From Rhodeus uyekii (lineage: Eukaryota; Chordata; Actinopteri; Cypriniformes; Acheilognathidae): DNA of 64,000 nt. The position numbers and the translations under genes are program-made. Numbering within the stretch: the first letter of the stretch is position 1; each line of letters begins with the position of its first letter. A model generated the notes under the pieces. It did not search any database and was not told the DNA's origin. It worked only from the letters and a program-made list of their open reading frames with translations. Shown piece by piece: positions 19,640 through 33,400 of the stretch. The stretch spans positions 924,501 to 988,500 of the forward strand of contig JAWRVZ010000049.1 of the NCBI GenBank assembly GCA_037043235.1, read 5' to 3'.

Positions 19640-20120
19640 TGTAGTGGTTCTGTAACATCTGAACGCTTGCTTCCCCTGAGAACACTTGCCACCAGAGATC
19701 TCCATCCTCTGAGCTTTGACATGTCCCACCTGGTTTTCATCAGGGTAATCACTGGTGCCTTGTTTGAACTCACTTGGCTCAGTGTGAAGTTTTGTTGTGC
19801 TGTGCAAACATCTGTAAGAATTTTGGATTATTCTCTGGATTTTAGACCTTTTGAGTTGTTTGCCTATTCCCTTGATTTGGATTATTCCGAGCAGTTGCCT
19901 AGGCGTATCGACCCACGTTTGGTTTTGCGTTTTTTTCTGATGGATTCACTTGGACTGATTTATTGTGCCTGGACATTTTTCTTGCTGCAGTGTGTGATTG
20001 GAACCATCCCATCGTGTGTCTCACTGTTCCCAGAGGCAATGGCTTCACCTGTGTTGCCATTATTTGCACGCTCTTTAATAAACTCCAGATGGATCCTAAA
20101 ACCTCAACATCAGAGGTACT
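19640..20120 (+). mobile_element. LTR-like repeat remnant
   Basis: Starts near TGTAGTGGTTCTGTAACA. A shorter version recurs at about 40733-40920 at the equivalent place behind gene 2. It carries AATAAA at about 20077. It contains an open frame of 161 codons with no recognisable domain, which I do not call a gene. It is probably an old LTR that was present before the two units duplicated. Confidence 0.4.
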
Positions 20121-20162
20121 AAGACTCTGTCCGGGGAGAACAACACTACCCTAGACCTTCTG

Positions 20163-20330
20163 AAGCTTTCCTGTAGCTCAACCAGTAGAGCATTGGTGTT
20201 AACAACACAAAGGTCATGAGTTTGATTCCCAGGGAAAGCAAAAACTGATTAGAATGTGAATGTGTTTCTTGAATGCAATGGAAGTTGCTTTGGATTAAAG
20301 TGTCTACCAGATGCATTAAATGTAATCTAT
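20163..20330 (+). mobile_element. tRNA-derived SINE with L2-type tail
   Basis: The head resembles a tRNA: A-box region TAGCTCAACCAGTAGAGC and B-box region GGTCATGAGTTTGATTCCC. The tail GTTGCTTTGGATTAAAGTG then TCTACCAGATGCATTAAATG is the 3' end shared with L2 LINEs. The head is mutated and has no CCA context, so this is a SINE and not a tRNA gene. Confidence 0.8.
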
Positions 20331-20394
20331 CTGAGGAAAGATTTGATTAAAAAGGAAGTTAATAATAAGAATTCAATACATTTAAATAATGCTT

Positions 20395-20460
20395 TTCTTG
20401 ACACTCAAAGCGCTTTACAGTTGCAAGGGGGGGGAAATCTCCTCAACCACCACCAGTTGT
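20395..20460 (-). mobile_element. Fragment of the 5S-SINE 3' tail
   Basis: CACTCAAAGCGCTTTACAG then AATCTCCTCAACCACCACCA matches the beginning of the longer inverted tail at 37.65 kb. It is a short remnant only. Confidence 0.55.
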
Positions 20461-20621
20461 TTCTTTCTACTGCAAGGGAATGTTATTATATGGAGACAAT
20501 ATTGTACATTTAAGTAACTTTTAGCTCATTCTCATCCTTGGACCTCATTGAAATACACCAAAAGCAGTCTCTACAAAATTCTTTTTAATTGAAAACTCTA
20601 TGCATGTTCATTCATACATAG

Positions 20622-21216
20622 TGTCAGGGTTCTGCCACATTCGGTTTAGTAATCTCTTGTTGTTGTGGCAGAGCTCTGACACTACCGCAATGTTGTGAGT
20701 CGTGTCTATGTGCAGTATTGTAAGCATGCGGTTCATGTTTTCATCGGCCGCATGCTTTCATGTTGTGTGTTCTTGTCACGTGCAGTTTGGTTGTCACCAG
20801 CTGCACGTCGTCTTTGTTTAATGTGAACATGCAGCGATGCACATTGGCTGTGTGTTCATGTCTTGTCTGTTACCCCGCCCGTCTTGTTTCTTTGTCATTA
20901 GTTTGATTTGCCCCAGCTGCTTTCCCTCGTGAACTTCTCCATGTGCTCCCTTTATAATCCCATCGTGTTTGCTGTCCTGTGCTGCTTCATTGTCTTCTGT
21001 CGTCTGTCCTGTCCTGATGTCTGGTTGAGTCCTAGTTATTTTCTAGTTGAGACCTAGTTTAATCCTAGTTATTTCTAGTGAATCCTAGTCTTGTCCTTGT
21101 CTTTTTTTCCCCCACTTGGGGTGGTTTTGTTTGAGTCTTGTTTTTGTTTTTATTTCTGTCAATAAATTGTCTTCCCCCTTGCGATTGGGTCCTCGCATCC
21201 TTCTCGAAATCTGACA
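20622..21216 (+). mobile_element. Solo LTR (595 bp)
   Basis: Begins TGTCAGGGTTCTGCCAC and ends ATCTGACA, flanked on both sides by the 5-bp target duplication CATAG (20617-20621 and 21217-21221). AATAAA near the 3' end precedes TTGGGTCCTCGCATCC, the layout of a Gypsy-type R region. A longer relative is at 46308-47083. No internal retroviral genes are present. Confidence 0.85.
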
Positions 21217-21689
21217 CATAGTTGCACTTGCAACATTTACTGTAGCTAAAATTTTTAACTGTCATTGCTTAAATGCCTTTGCCTGAAATTTTAATATTTT
21301 ATGCCATCCATGTATCTTCATGATACACAAACAACTTATGTATAATTCTGAATAGAGGTTGATATTCAATTGGTGTAGATATGTATAGAAAATGTGTGAA
21401 ATTCAACAATATTGTATCCGTAACGATATTGTATTTTTAACAATTAAGATGCCTATATCTATGGTTATGAACCATATAGGACCTTTTGAAAGATTACAAA
21501 AACATTTAAGAATGATATATCTATGGAGATATCTTTATTTTTTGTAACATGCACACAAACTTTGGAAAAAATCTTTAAGGCGCTCAGACAAGAATGTTGT
21601 ATGTAATTATGTGAAACCTCAATGAGCAACGAGTGGTTCATCACAGAGTGAGGCCCAAAATCACTCTCTAGAACATTTCTGTTCACTGT

Positions 21690-21850
21690 TGGTGGAACAA
21701 TCTCTCTGAATCGCTGTCAGTCTTCAAAAGATGGCTGAAACTCATCTTTTCTGTGAGCACCAAACAAAAAATAACAACTTGTTCCTTCCTTGCTTTAACT
21801 TTCCATTAGTTCCTCCATTCTCCAGGCTTATACTACTTTCTTGATGGAGC
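21690..21850 (+). mobile_element. L2 LINE 3' fragment
   Basis: The segment TGGCTGAAACTCATCTTTTC and following CACCAAACA...TTCTCCAGGCTT matches the end of the L2 copy at 950-1080 (ACAGCTGAAAACTTCTCTCC, GAGCACCTGACA, TTCTCCAGGCTT). It is a short truncated remnant. Confidence 0.55.
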
Positions 21851-22107
21851 TGCATGTCTACAGACCCTGAAAATACAGGCTGCATGCAGAGAGAACAGGT
21901 ATTGTTCTGTATAATCATTGTTCTATTTTAAATGATCATCTCTAGCTACAGGATCCACCATGCCAGATCGCATGAAAAAAAGTATCATTATTTTAAACAG
22001 AAACCTGACAGGGGAATACCCATGTGGTGATGTATTGTCTCTGACCATTTGAATTTGAGGAAGAAAAACAGTGAACAAGTGATTTTGTCGATTGTTACGA
22101 ACATCTC

Positions 22108-22171
22108 TATAAACATTACACACAAACATCTTCTTCAGTCCGTCGTGTCGGTGAGGATCTCTGTATATCAG
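22108..22171 (+). promoter_or_regulatory. gene 2 promoter/first non-coding exon (tentative)
   Basis: TATAAA at 22108-22113 lies 58 bp before the donor CAG/GTAAGATC (exon end 22171), so transcription could start near 22140 and give a short 5' UTR exon. The DNA from about 21990 to 22200 is conserved at 47290-47520 upstream of the third unit, including the donor and the following GTAAGATCTTCTTTCT. The conservation supports a 5' exon; the TATA box is not conserved there, so its role is a guess. Confidence 0.4.
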
Positions 22172-22264
22172 GTAAGATCTTCTTTCTGCTCATAATGATC
22201 CAGTGTCTTTAAATCAAACTCACTACAGCATGTGACGATGCGTTAGTTAGTTTTAGTGGAGTAA

Positions 22265-22530
22265 ATTGGAGTAAATTACATTTATTCATTTAGCAGATGC
22301 TTTTATCAGAAAGTGACTTGCAACTTGAGGGATACAGAGAGTGTTACATCATGAAGGGGCAAAAGTACACAAGAATGTCACGATACAAAGTTTTGAAAAT
22401 TGTTTAAAGTAATACAAGGCTTGAGAATAGAGGGACTAATGGAAAGTTAAAGTAAGTTTTGTTTTACATCCCGTCAGGTGCTCACTGATGAGATGAGTTT
22501 TCAGTCTTTTGAAGATTGACGGGGAATGAT
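22265..22530 (-). mobile_element. L2-type 3' end fragment
   Basis: TTACATTTATTCATTTAGCA then GATGCTTTTATCAGAAAGTG is the inverted 3' end of an L2-type element. The following text resembles 27.2-27.5 kb (AGTACACAAGAATG, GAGAATAGAGGGA, TTTTCAGTCTTTTGAAGATTG). It lies in the first intron of gene 2. Confidence 0.65.
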
Positions 22531-22967
22531 AAATTACTGTGTAGATCTGCATCATTTTTCAGTTATGTTTTGTATAAGATGAATTGTATACAATTACTTC
22601 TGCAATTCGTTTAATCTTATTGTGCTTTTAGGAACTCTTTTGACATGTAAATTCATAAATGCTGTAGCTTTTTCATGTGATATTCATTTGACAGAAAGAG
22701 GAAACTGATTTGTCTTTGTTTTTTGTTTCCCCTTTCCCTTCGTCCTCTCATTTGGCTTTTGGATAAAAAGAAAATTGACAATGTTTTCGTCTCTTCATAA
22801 AAGTATGTATTTTTGAAAGTTGGTTCTCATTGCCACTAAAAAAACGTTTCTGATATGAAATAAAGTCATGTTTTTTTTTTCAAACTCAAAATTCACAAAT
22901 TCTCTTAAGATTTTTTTAAATATATATTTTGCTTTTTCTTTTTCTTTTTTATTTCATGACAGGTTTA

Positions 22968-23832
22968 ATGAGAGCACAGACTATCATCTCTATTATGCTG
23001 TGTAAGTACAAACCTTTTTATTGACTTCTTTATTGATTTCTGTCTTGCTTAGATTTAGGCTATGTTTATTTGACAAATGCCAAAACACATAAAAAGTTTT
23101 AGGATTGAATGCATCTTAGGCTGCATCTAAAATTGCTTGTTTCCCTACTGTCAGAGGCAGGTAGAGTATCCAAAACCTGTACTCAAGTAAAAGTGCAGGT
23201 ACTTTTTTCACTCAAGTAAAAGTAACTGCAAAAGACTGGAATAATAAAACCAAGACACATAGTTTACAATTAGTTGCACACCAGTTCTCCATTTCTTTCA
23301 TTATCATCCTCCGTGTATATCAACTCTCGGTTTCTTCCGTTCTGTGTTCCAAGCTAATATCACTGGTTTAAGTGTTCAGTTGTTCAATAGCCTCTTATTC
23401 TCTGATCATTCTGCATCAAGCATCCCTCTTCACTATCTCACACTACCCATAACACTGGTTAGTTTAATAAATGATTGAAATAATTTGATTATGGTTTCAG
23501 CAGTTACCTATTGTAGTCCAATTTAAACCTTTACACATTTTAAATCCTTCCCAAAATCAACACAGACGATGCTAAACATGTTTTCAGATTTGTTTCATCA
23601 CACTGATGAAATGACTCGTGATTCAGCTGATTTAAACTTCCCATCACTTCTTGTGTCTTAATCAGTGCTGATGACAAACAATTTCTCCATCTCTGATTGT
23701 TTTATTCTTGTATTTGTTCCATCTTCAAAAGCTGGTCTACTGTAGTTGTGTTTTGATTATTACTTTGAATTCTTACAACAATTTCTTTTCCAGATGTCTT
23801 GGCAACTATCACACAAGAGACAAACACAGTTG
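22968..23832 (+). CDS. gene 2 signal-peptide exons
   Basis: The exon from 22963 carries the ATG at 22968 and reads MRAQTIISIML, split in phase 1 at 23001 (GT donor). It continues in 23794-23832 with VLATITQETNTV. This gives a short basic start, a hydrophobic core and a small-residue end, a plausible signal peptide. The start is supported by conservation of this exon at 47756-47794 in unit 3, although there the ATG is lost. Confidence 0.72.
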
Positions 23833-26800
23833 GTAATGTATTGTGCTGTTGTTTTTTCATTTTATTTTATTTTTGTAAATGAGGAATCTGTATCTTAGTG
23901 TCACACTAATACAGTATACCCTGATTTTAAGTTATATCTGATAAATAAAGTTGATCCCATTTTGCCTTAAATTTCACCAAGGCAAAATGGGATAAACTTG
24001 CATTTTTTAAATTTACATCAAGCTCAAACCAATAAAACACGCAGGAACTTCAAATCGTGAACAGGGCATCAACGGACCATTAGGCAGGACTGAACACAGG
24101 GCTTAAATACAAACCAAATTGTTATGCTTTAGATTACGATTCAGAAAGTACTGCACAATGCACAGAATTCACAGCGTAGCTTTCAGTAAATATAGAGTAA
24201 CTATAAAGTACTTGTAGGAATAAGGGAAAAATATGTAATGATTGGGGAATAAATCTTTCTGGGTCATAATCTAAAGCGTTACCTACCAAACTTAGAGGGA
24301 GATGAGACAGCTGACAGGACTAACTGTATCAAAAAGGGACACCGATCAAAACAAAGGCACACATCGGGAAACAGAATAAATGCAATGCAGATGGTGACTA
24401 CAAAACAGACAGAAACTATCCCACCAAACCCAACTTTGACACTTAGAATACCAGTTTTGTGAAATCAACTTGATTACAGTGATTCTTGTAGTATTGTCTA
24501 CATTCATGAACGATATTATATGCAAACAGCTGCTGGTAATATTCATTTGTACAGCGTGACTAAATGTTGACAGCCTAGATTCCTCTTTTACCTTCCTCTT
24601 CCTCGTTAAGTTACCATTAAGATTTTTCTAATGGTAAATAAAAACTATGACATCAGCTGCAGTATATAGATTTCATTCCATAAGATAATAAATAATTTAA
24701 AGCTGTAGTATGAACAATGTGTTTCTCTATTGCCGTTTCTGTTGAAAACATTAAAGGGCAAGTTGCTTGAGGAGTTATTTTAAGTTATTAAGGAGATATT
24801 CAGAATTGCTTTCTTTTATAGCAAAAAAATGAGTGCAAAATACCTCAATGATCACAGCAAAACGAGAACAAAGACAACAAAGGACATCTGAAATAAAATA
24901 AAAACAAGTGTGCTAATGTAGCTTGCTGTCTATTGAGCCACTGAAATCTCTTACTTGTTCAGAAGAAAAAACATCTCTGAATTAGTCTTTATAATCTTTA
25001 GACGTCATAGTTGTCGCCATCTCTCAAAAGTCATGCCGACATTTACGCTTGTTGTAGCACAGAATCTGTCGCATTCATCAGTAAAGAGCTGTTCAGCTAG
25101 TTTCAGATCGCAGTGAACCAGGGGAGGATTCCAGAAAGCAAGGTCATATTACCATCAAACATGCCTTGAACTCTTGTTTGATTAACCCCAAAAATTATAA
25201 AATGTATCCAGGAATAAGTTCATCAAACCCAGAGTATGTTCATGGTTCACACACAAGATATTCTCTACAAAGCCACAAATTCAAGTCAAAAAGTGTGCAG
25301 TACTACATTTTTTCTTGTTTTTTTTTATGGCAATTTACATATAGTACCTGGGTATGTCACGTGTTTTCTGGAATATCAAATTGTTTAATTCGGAAATCAA
25401 CACCAGAGAGAGGAGTCAGCCTTTACATGCATATTAAGTTGTAGAAGTTTAAATTTGAGGACTTCAGTGGACTCTGGAGGGCTTATGTGTCGGATCCTGG
25501 GGACGATTGCAGATAAGCATGCAAGGATCAATGGAAGAACTGCATATTTAGCAGAGAAACTGGTGGTACAGCCAGTGTAAACATAGTCTTGCTGATGTCT
25601 ATGACACGTCAAAAACAGCAATCGATATGAAAATTATAAATTCTAAGCAACTGTTGTAAAAACAACCAACAAACCGACCACAGCACACAAATAATAGGAT
25701 CAATTCTCAAGTGTGTGTTATTCAGAGAGCAAACGTATGCACCAAATAAATGATGCCCCTCATTGGCTTTCTGTTTACGAATGGTAACGAGACACTTTTG
25801 ATTTATTTGTTTGTATTTGATGTGTTGTATGTATTTGATTCAGTATGATGTTTTGTTTTTTACTTATAAAGGTACATACTGAATAAGTTTTTATTTTCAG
25901 AAACATGTTGACTTCTTAAAATGTTTTCATAACAGCTGATATTTCTGACCCCTGCAACAACTACACTGTACTGGACGATCCAAGGAGATCCATCAATAAA
26001 ACACATGTTTCAGTCATCATTTCTGATTGCACAGTCTCCTGGAGCGGCTGGTATCGTCTCTTCATTAACAACATGAGCGCTCATATCCCAGACACGTGTG
26101 TTTCTCAGTACAGCTGTGGCACTAATTTCGCACTGTGGATTCGTGGAGGACACCCAACAGTATCAGATGGAGTCGTCACTCGAGATGTCTGCAGTAACGC
26201 TAACAATTTCTGCTGCTTTTACGGGTCTTATCCCATTAATGTCAAAGCTTGTCCAGGCAATTATTTTGTCTATAAGCTGCTTACACCAACTCTCTGTGAT
26301 TCAGCATATTGTGCAGGTAATTATATTCACATGAGCTTTTTCTACACATTCATTGGTAACGCTTTAGATTACAGTTCGCAAAGTACAGCATTTGTAAAAC
26401 AAATGAAGTACATACGTGTAGGTATGAAGGAACAATATGTAAAATATGAGGAAGAATTGTTCTACCCTTTTGATCCATGAAATTACTGGGTAAGTGTGAT
26501 ATCTGCAGGCTGTAACTTCTTGAAACCAAAGGGTAACAAGCAACACTTTAATTTAAAGCCCACAGATGTCACACTCATTCTGTAACTATATGGACAAGAC
26601 CATATTTCCTCAGGATTAAAATAAAGTAAAGTAAAGCTGTAATCGAAATATGGAAGCCCAAACTAAAACAGCTTTCCCCAACTTTACATATTGTTCCCTT
26701 ATACTTACACGCACGTATATTAGAGATAAACTATAATTACTGAAAGTTACACTGTATATTTGTTATAAATGCATACTTTGCGGGCGGTAATCAAAAGTGT

Positions 26801-29800
26801 TAACCATTCATGATATTTGTTTTTCTGTTCAATAATCACCTTTCACCCAAACTTTCAGTCACGGGCAGCATTAACACCAGCTCTCCATCTGCGACCGTCT
26901 CTACTGGTAATGTAACACACTATATCTTTTTAGTTTAGATACTATACTTTTTATTATATATATATATATATGGCTATGCTAGGATGTTGCTTTCATTCTA
27001 TAAGCAGGGCACATCGGTTATCTGACACCTTGCACACGCTGCAATATTGTATGTGCCACTCTGTGAGTTATGAGGGTGGATGCGCGTAACAGATTGTTTA
27101 CAATCTTTCGTTATACTGTACTTGTACATGTGTAATGACAATAAACTTGAATCTAATAAACTTGAATCTAATCTAAGGGTAAGCGGTGGCCTATTTTTGA
27201 GTACTTAACATTTACATTTTTTTATTTAGCAGACACTTTTGTCCAAAGCGACTTACAAATTGAGGAGTACAGAAAACGATTTGTCCTAAAGATACAAAAG
27301 TACATAAGAGTGCTTACAATACAAAGTTTCAAGCATTACACACACAAGTAGTACAAGCATGGAGAATAGAGGGAGTAAGATAAGTTTGTGTGTGCATATG
27401 CCATGTTAGATGCTCATTAAAGAGATTTCAGCGTGTTTTCAGTAGTCTTTTAAATCTTGACAAGGAATCTGCATTGCGGATTAGGGCAGGGAGATCGTTC
27501 CACTAGCTAGGAGCGGTGAATGAAACGATGAAATGATTTTTTTGCCTCTCTGTGATGGAAACACGAGTCGTTGCTCGTTGACCGATCGAAGGTTTCTGGT
27601 AGGTGTGTAGATTTGTAGCAGTGAGTGGAAGTATTAAGGTGCTGAGCTTGTGTAAGTTCTGTATGTAAGAGTCAGTGCTTTGAATTTGATGCGTGCTGCA
27701 AGTGGGAGCCAGTGTAGCGAGATGAAGAGTGGTGTGACATGAGTCCTTTTGGGTTTGTTGCAGACCAGACGAGCCGTGGCATTCTGGATCAGTTGCAGAG
27801 GTTTGATCACGCTAGCAGGACGTCCAACCAAAAGAGCGTTGCAGTAATCAAGCCTGGAAATAATCATGGCCTGCACCAGAAGTTGTGTAGCTTGCTCAGT
27901 TAGGAACGGCCTGATCCTCCTGATGTTGTATAGTGCAAACCTGCATGATCGAGCCGTCTTTGCGATGTGATCTTTGAAGGTCAGCTGGTCCTCAAAGATC
28001 ACTCCAAGATTTCTGGCAGACCTTGATGGGGTAATCGAGGTGGCACCGATCTGGATGGTGAAATCGTACTGTCAGGTTGGATCGGCAGGAAAGACTAGAA
28101 GCTCCATCTTTGCCAGGTTGAGCTGCAGATGATGCTCTTTCATCCATGTCTAGATGTCCACTAGGCAGCTTGTGATTCTCGCAGCCACCGTTGGATCATC
28201 TGGTTGAAATGATAGGTAGAGCTGAGTGTCATTGGTGTAGCAGTGATAGGAGAAGCCGTGTGCCTCTATGATGGGACCCAGTGATGTTGTGTACATGGAG
28301 AAGAGAAGTGGTCCAAGAACTGAGCCCTCTGGAACACCAGTGATCAGTTGACATTCTATGGAGACCTCCTTATAGTAATGCAGTCTAGGTGGAATGGCCC
28401 TTCTTGAAGCCAGACTGGTTGATATCCAACTGGCCATTCTAAGAGAGAAGAAGAACTTAAACTGGAACACTTAGAACAAGTCCAACCTAAAGCCTGAAGA
28501 TCATACAGTACCATACTGGTGTGAAATGATATGCATGTAACAGAAAGTAAATAGTTAATGTATACAACAAAATGTCTGCTTTGATGTACATGTAGATATC
28601 TAACCAAGTAGAAGTCAAGTAGAAATGATTTTAATTAAATGTATAACAACATATTGTTTTATTTATTTGTATACTTTTAATTATAACAGTTTATCTGCCT
28701 GACCCCTGCTACAACTACAACGTGCTGAATGACCTAAGGAGAGCTATCAATTATACAAATTCCTACATGTGTGATGCGCATGTCTCCTGGAGCGGCTGGT
28801 ATCGTCTCTTCATTAACAACATGAGCGCTCAGATGCCAGACACGTGTGTTGCTCAGCTTAGCTGTGGCACTCATGCCCCACTGTGGATTCGTGGAGGACA
28901 CCCAACAGTATCAGATGGAGTCGTCACTCGAGATGTCTGCGGTCACTGGTTCAGTTACTGCTGCTATTTCGGGTCTTTTCCCATTAAAGTCAAAGCCTGT
29001 CCAGGCAATTATTATGTCTATGAGCTGGTTAAACCATCTTTCTGTCATTCAGCATATTGTGCAGGTAATTATATTCACATGAGCTCTTTGCATTATTTAT
29101 CTGTTTATTGATTCATTGCTATTCATCAGTCATTATGTTTTCAGTTGTTACTAACATCAGGAGCACAGCAGTCACACCAGAGACGACCTCAGCTGGTGAT
29201 TATGTTTCTTCTGTTGGATTGTGTTTTGCTCGTTTAACGTTCTGAACGTAATCTGCAAACATTGCAGGCTTGGCCACCTGCAACCTGATTGACTTTCGGT
29301 TGAGTGAACGGTGGCGTGTTTTGCTACCGCTGTTCTCCAGATATACTTTTAAACTTCTGGGTTTTTCTTCTGGTTCATTTTGTATAATTTTTTTTCTTTT
29401 TTCTTTTCTTAATTTTTTTTTTTCTTTTCTGATTCAATTCTTGATTAAACATAATGGTCCTCAGACTGAGCTGAAAAATTCCTAGTTTTATCCGTATTAT
29501 AGAAATATATCCAGAAAAATAACATAATTTAACATTGTTACACTGACGACCTCCAACTATATATCAAAATCAAACTAAGGCACAAGTTTAGACTAGACTT
29601 GACTAGACTATCTATTTTCATGTCTCAATTAAGTTCAGAATGGTTGACAAATACCTCACTGCAACTAAATCAAAATAAAACTGAAGTCGTCCTTCTGGAT
29701 TCTCCTGCTACCAACAACTCCATTAAAACACAGTTAGGTTCCTTAACTAACAACTTACACAGCCATGTAAAAAATCTTGGTGTTTATTTCGATCCTCTCC

Positions 29801-30302
29801 TCCAATTTGAAAAACACTTAAATACAGTTGTAAAGGGTAGCTTTTTTCAACTTCGATCTGTAGCTAAGCTTAAACACTTTCTTTCAAGAAAAGACCTGTC
29901 TCGGTTACTGATGGTTCAAAATTCAGCTTCCAGATTGATAACAGGAACAAATAAAAGGGATCATATTTCCCTGGTCCTCAACTCACTACATTGGCTCCCA
30001 AAAACAAATCAGAATCCACTTAAAAATTCTTATTTTCACGTTCAAGGCACTGCAACATCTGAACCCATATTACATTTTTGACCTCATTAAACCATAATCA
30101 GCCTCTGGGTCTTTAAGATACTTGTATCTGTCCCATAGTCGCCCCAAAGCTCTGGAATAGTCTTCCTTTAGATATTAGGGTTTCCTCAACACTGAAAGAC
30201 TTTAAGTCCGGTTTAAAAACATATTTTTATTCTCAAGCTTTTGAGTGATACGCTGTATGAATTATATTTTTTTTAATTAGTTGGTTTCCGTGTTATGTAT
30301 TC

Positions 30303-30356
<54 letters not shown>

Positions 30357-30375
30357 GTATATATGTATATATACG

Positions 30376-30446
<71 letters not shown>

Positions 30447-33400
30447 GTACATATACATATACAGGGCTCTCCGTCTCACACCAAACGCTGTAGCTCCAGC
30501 ACCACCACCGCGGGCAGCCCCTGACGATCCTCTTGTCTCCTTCTGTGCTGCCTGACTTCCGCAGCACCATGAGCCCTCCCAGCAGTGAGGGCCCTCTGAC
30601 AGCGTGTCCCTCCTACCTCCCAGGTTTCGGCACCAATGTAACAATGTTCAATGTTCAGGGAGGAAGGAGGTGGGAACCGGCAGACATTTAACAGACTTTA
30701 ATATAAAATAAAACATAAATACAAAATAAACGTAATGGCAGCAGTCCCTTACGTACGACTGCCACCCACACAAAACACAACATAAACTCCAGGCCTGGTC
30801 CTCTCTCGTCCTTCGTATATATATATACTTCTCTTATGTCTTATTAATTAATTAATTAATTTTCAGTGTAAAGCAGTGTGGTTCGACTACGGTTGTTTAA
30901 AATTTTGCTATATAAATAAACTTCACTTGACTTGCTTATTTTATCTCTGGAATGTAATTGTTTTATGCTAACATGAGTTTATTATAGCCTTAAAGTGAGA
31001 GGGAAAACACTGACTCCCACTCTAGACTAAGTAAAAGATTGTAGTTTTTTGTAATCCATCACTGTCTGAATTTTCATTCTCAGCTGGATTGTATTTTTGT
31101 GTTCATGCTGATTTCTGTCATTGCAGGTGTAAATATAACACTGGAGGAAGGATGCACTGTAAGTTCAGTTTCTAAAGTTGAGGTTTTGAGTTACACTCAC
31201 ATATCCAGTCAATAGTCATGTTTCCATTCATGTTTTTTATGCAAATTTTTAGGATATTGCATACACAATATGCTGAATAGAAATGGCAACATCCAAATAG
31301 ATTTTATTTTAAATGTGTATTACTGTTTTCAATAAGATAATAGCAATGCGCGTAAAAGAAAATGTGTGCTTGATGGGGTTGAAAACTGGACTAACCAATT
31401 TCTTCTCACACCATCTAAAATTCAGTTTTATACAGTCATTCTGAAATACCTGTCACTAAAGTAGTTTGGTATAATTAGCATGTGATTTTTATTATATAAA
31501 AAAGAGGCACAGGCTTCCCCGGTTGAAGCCATTTCCATTTTTATTACTGATTTTTTGTGGCAGTTTCCCAGGAAGCAGTGATTTTATTCTCTTATCTTGT
31601 GCAATATTCTGATTTATAAATTCTCAACTTTGTTAATAACTCTTTAATGTCAGATTTTTTTTAGTGTAGATCAAATTGTGTTGTTTGTCTGGACCTTTAC
31701 TGTGTCATTTAGTCCATTAACAATGCATTTTAAAAAAATGACACATTAACAAATACTACTTTCACAATTGTGATTTCAGAGTCAGAACTGTTTTCTAAAT
31801 CTTCTTGAGCAGATTGAGAACATCACATTTCAAGTGTTCTCTGTTACTGTAAGTCTTCAAATATGATAAAATAAGCAAACATTTGCCAATTACACTGTAG
31901 ATGATTTACAAAACAGTTCTGTTGATATTTACCATGACTCTTTTGTTTATCTGATCAATAAATTAGAAAGTGACGAACATTTTGACTCTGGCCTTCAACG
32001 CTTCAGAGAAGATTTTAGAGGCATCATCATTATCATCATCAATCAGTCCAGCTGAACTAGCCTCCTATGGAAACCGTCTGTTAAAAAACAGCGAGAAACT
32101 CATTTCTACATTGGTGAAGCCGACAGATAGAAGTGCTAATGTCAGTTTTACTCTTCCTGCTGTCGGTGAGTGGAAAATATTGTTATTATTGATGTTGAAA
32201 CGTCTCAGGTGATGCATGTATCCTTAGCTACCTAAAGAGGGAACGAGACGCTGCATCAAACGCAAGGGAAATACCTTGGCGATAGTCTCATGAGGCACTA
32301 TTGTAAAGGATTGAATGATCAATCGATTGAGTGCGAGTGTCACTCGCAAGTCGGTGACATCACGCACCAGGGCGATAAATCTGTGCTTAGAGGAATGTCT
32401 AAAGCAAGCTTGGAAGGCACAGCATCTTGTTCCCTCTTCAGGGAACTAAGACTACATGCATAATCTGAAACGTTCCTTTTCAAGGGAAGGCGCACTGCTT
32501 AAAATGCTTGGGGAACGATCTATCAATGCCATCTCATTGACGAAGCCCGACGAGTGTCTCAAGAGGACAAAGGAGAAGATTTGGCTGACTCATAAACCAG
32601 AGAGATAGCCTCGCCTAAACCTTAGAGTAGTTTTAGATGCTGGTGTCCCTTTGGGGGTCCTGAAGCAAACAAACAACTAGTCTGATTTACACCAAGGGGC
32701 AGACCTGAATACACAAATATCCAGTGCGAGCACTGGATAGACCTTGTTCTTAAATTCCTGGTCACAAAAGGGGGGAAGGCAGAAGGCCTGCAGCATGATC
32801 GACTGAGCCACATTAGTTGGCACTTTAGGAACCTTGCCCTGCCTGGCATAGAGAAAAGCTTTAGCCATTCCAGACACAAACTCAAGACAGGAGGGGAATA
32901 CAGATAGCACCTCTATGTCCCCTATTCTCTTTAGCAATGTAATGGCCAAAAGGAAGAGAGTCTGCAGCAGGATGGACTTAAGCAGAACCTCCTCTATAGG
33001 CTCAAAGGGTGCATGGGACAAACCCTGGAGGACCAGGGATAAGTCCCAAGTTGGAACCTTTGGTCTGTACTGTGGCAGGAAACATGTAACTAAGAGGATC
33101 CTGACAATAGACATGCCCTGAAATAGATTATGCATATATTTATTTATTTGTACATTTGTGCAGATTGAATAAATGTGCTATTATTGTTGTGAACAAACTT
33201 TTTATTTTCTAACTCAGAGGTTGAAGTCTTCATTGTTGGACCACAGGTTACCTTAGATAAAATCCCTCAGCTTGACACAACAAATTCTTCTGTGGACATT
33301 GATCTCATTGGGATCGCCAAGAACAACTATGAAACAAGTGTGTGAAATGTTTTATTTTGAGTTAAGAGAAAACCAACCACAGAAAGTTTTTATTTTATTT

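Larger units (their letters stand above)
29535..30935 (+). mobile_element. LINE 3' fragment, interrupted
   Basis: Plus-strand remnant of a non-LTR reverse transcriptase. DDLQLYIKIK starts near 29545, then SSEWLTNTSLQLNQNKTEVV, VKNLGVYFDPLLQFEKHL and LVLNSLHWLPK (29599-30081). The tail GTAAAGCAGTGTGGTTCGAC and CTATATAAATAAACTTCACT is at 30868-30930. Between body and tail sit a TG/TA microsatellite and a piece of an LTR element. 5'-truncated and frameshifted. Confidence 0.75.

Noticed and set aside
19637..20122. 161-codon plus-strand ORF as a protein gene
   Set aside because: No domain, no splice or start context; the shorter copy behind gene 2 does not keep the frame; the region has LTR-like features.
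20163..20235. tRNA gene
   Set aside because: The A and B boxes are mutated and the sequence continues into an L2-type SINE tail.
30281..30644. Several open frames rich in Tyr-Ile-Cys-Val or His-Thr
   Set aside because: They are read through a TG/TA microsatellite and have no other support.
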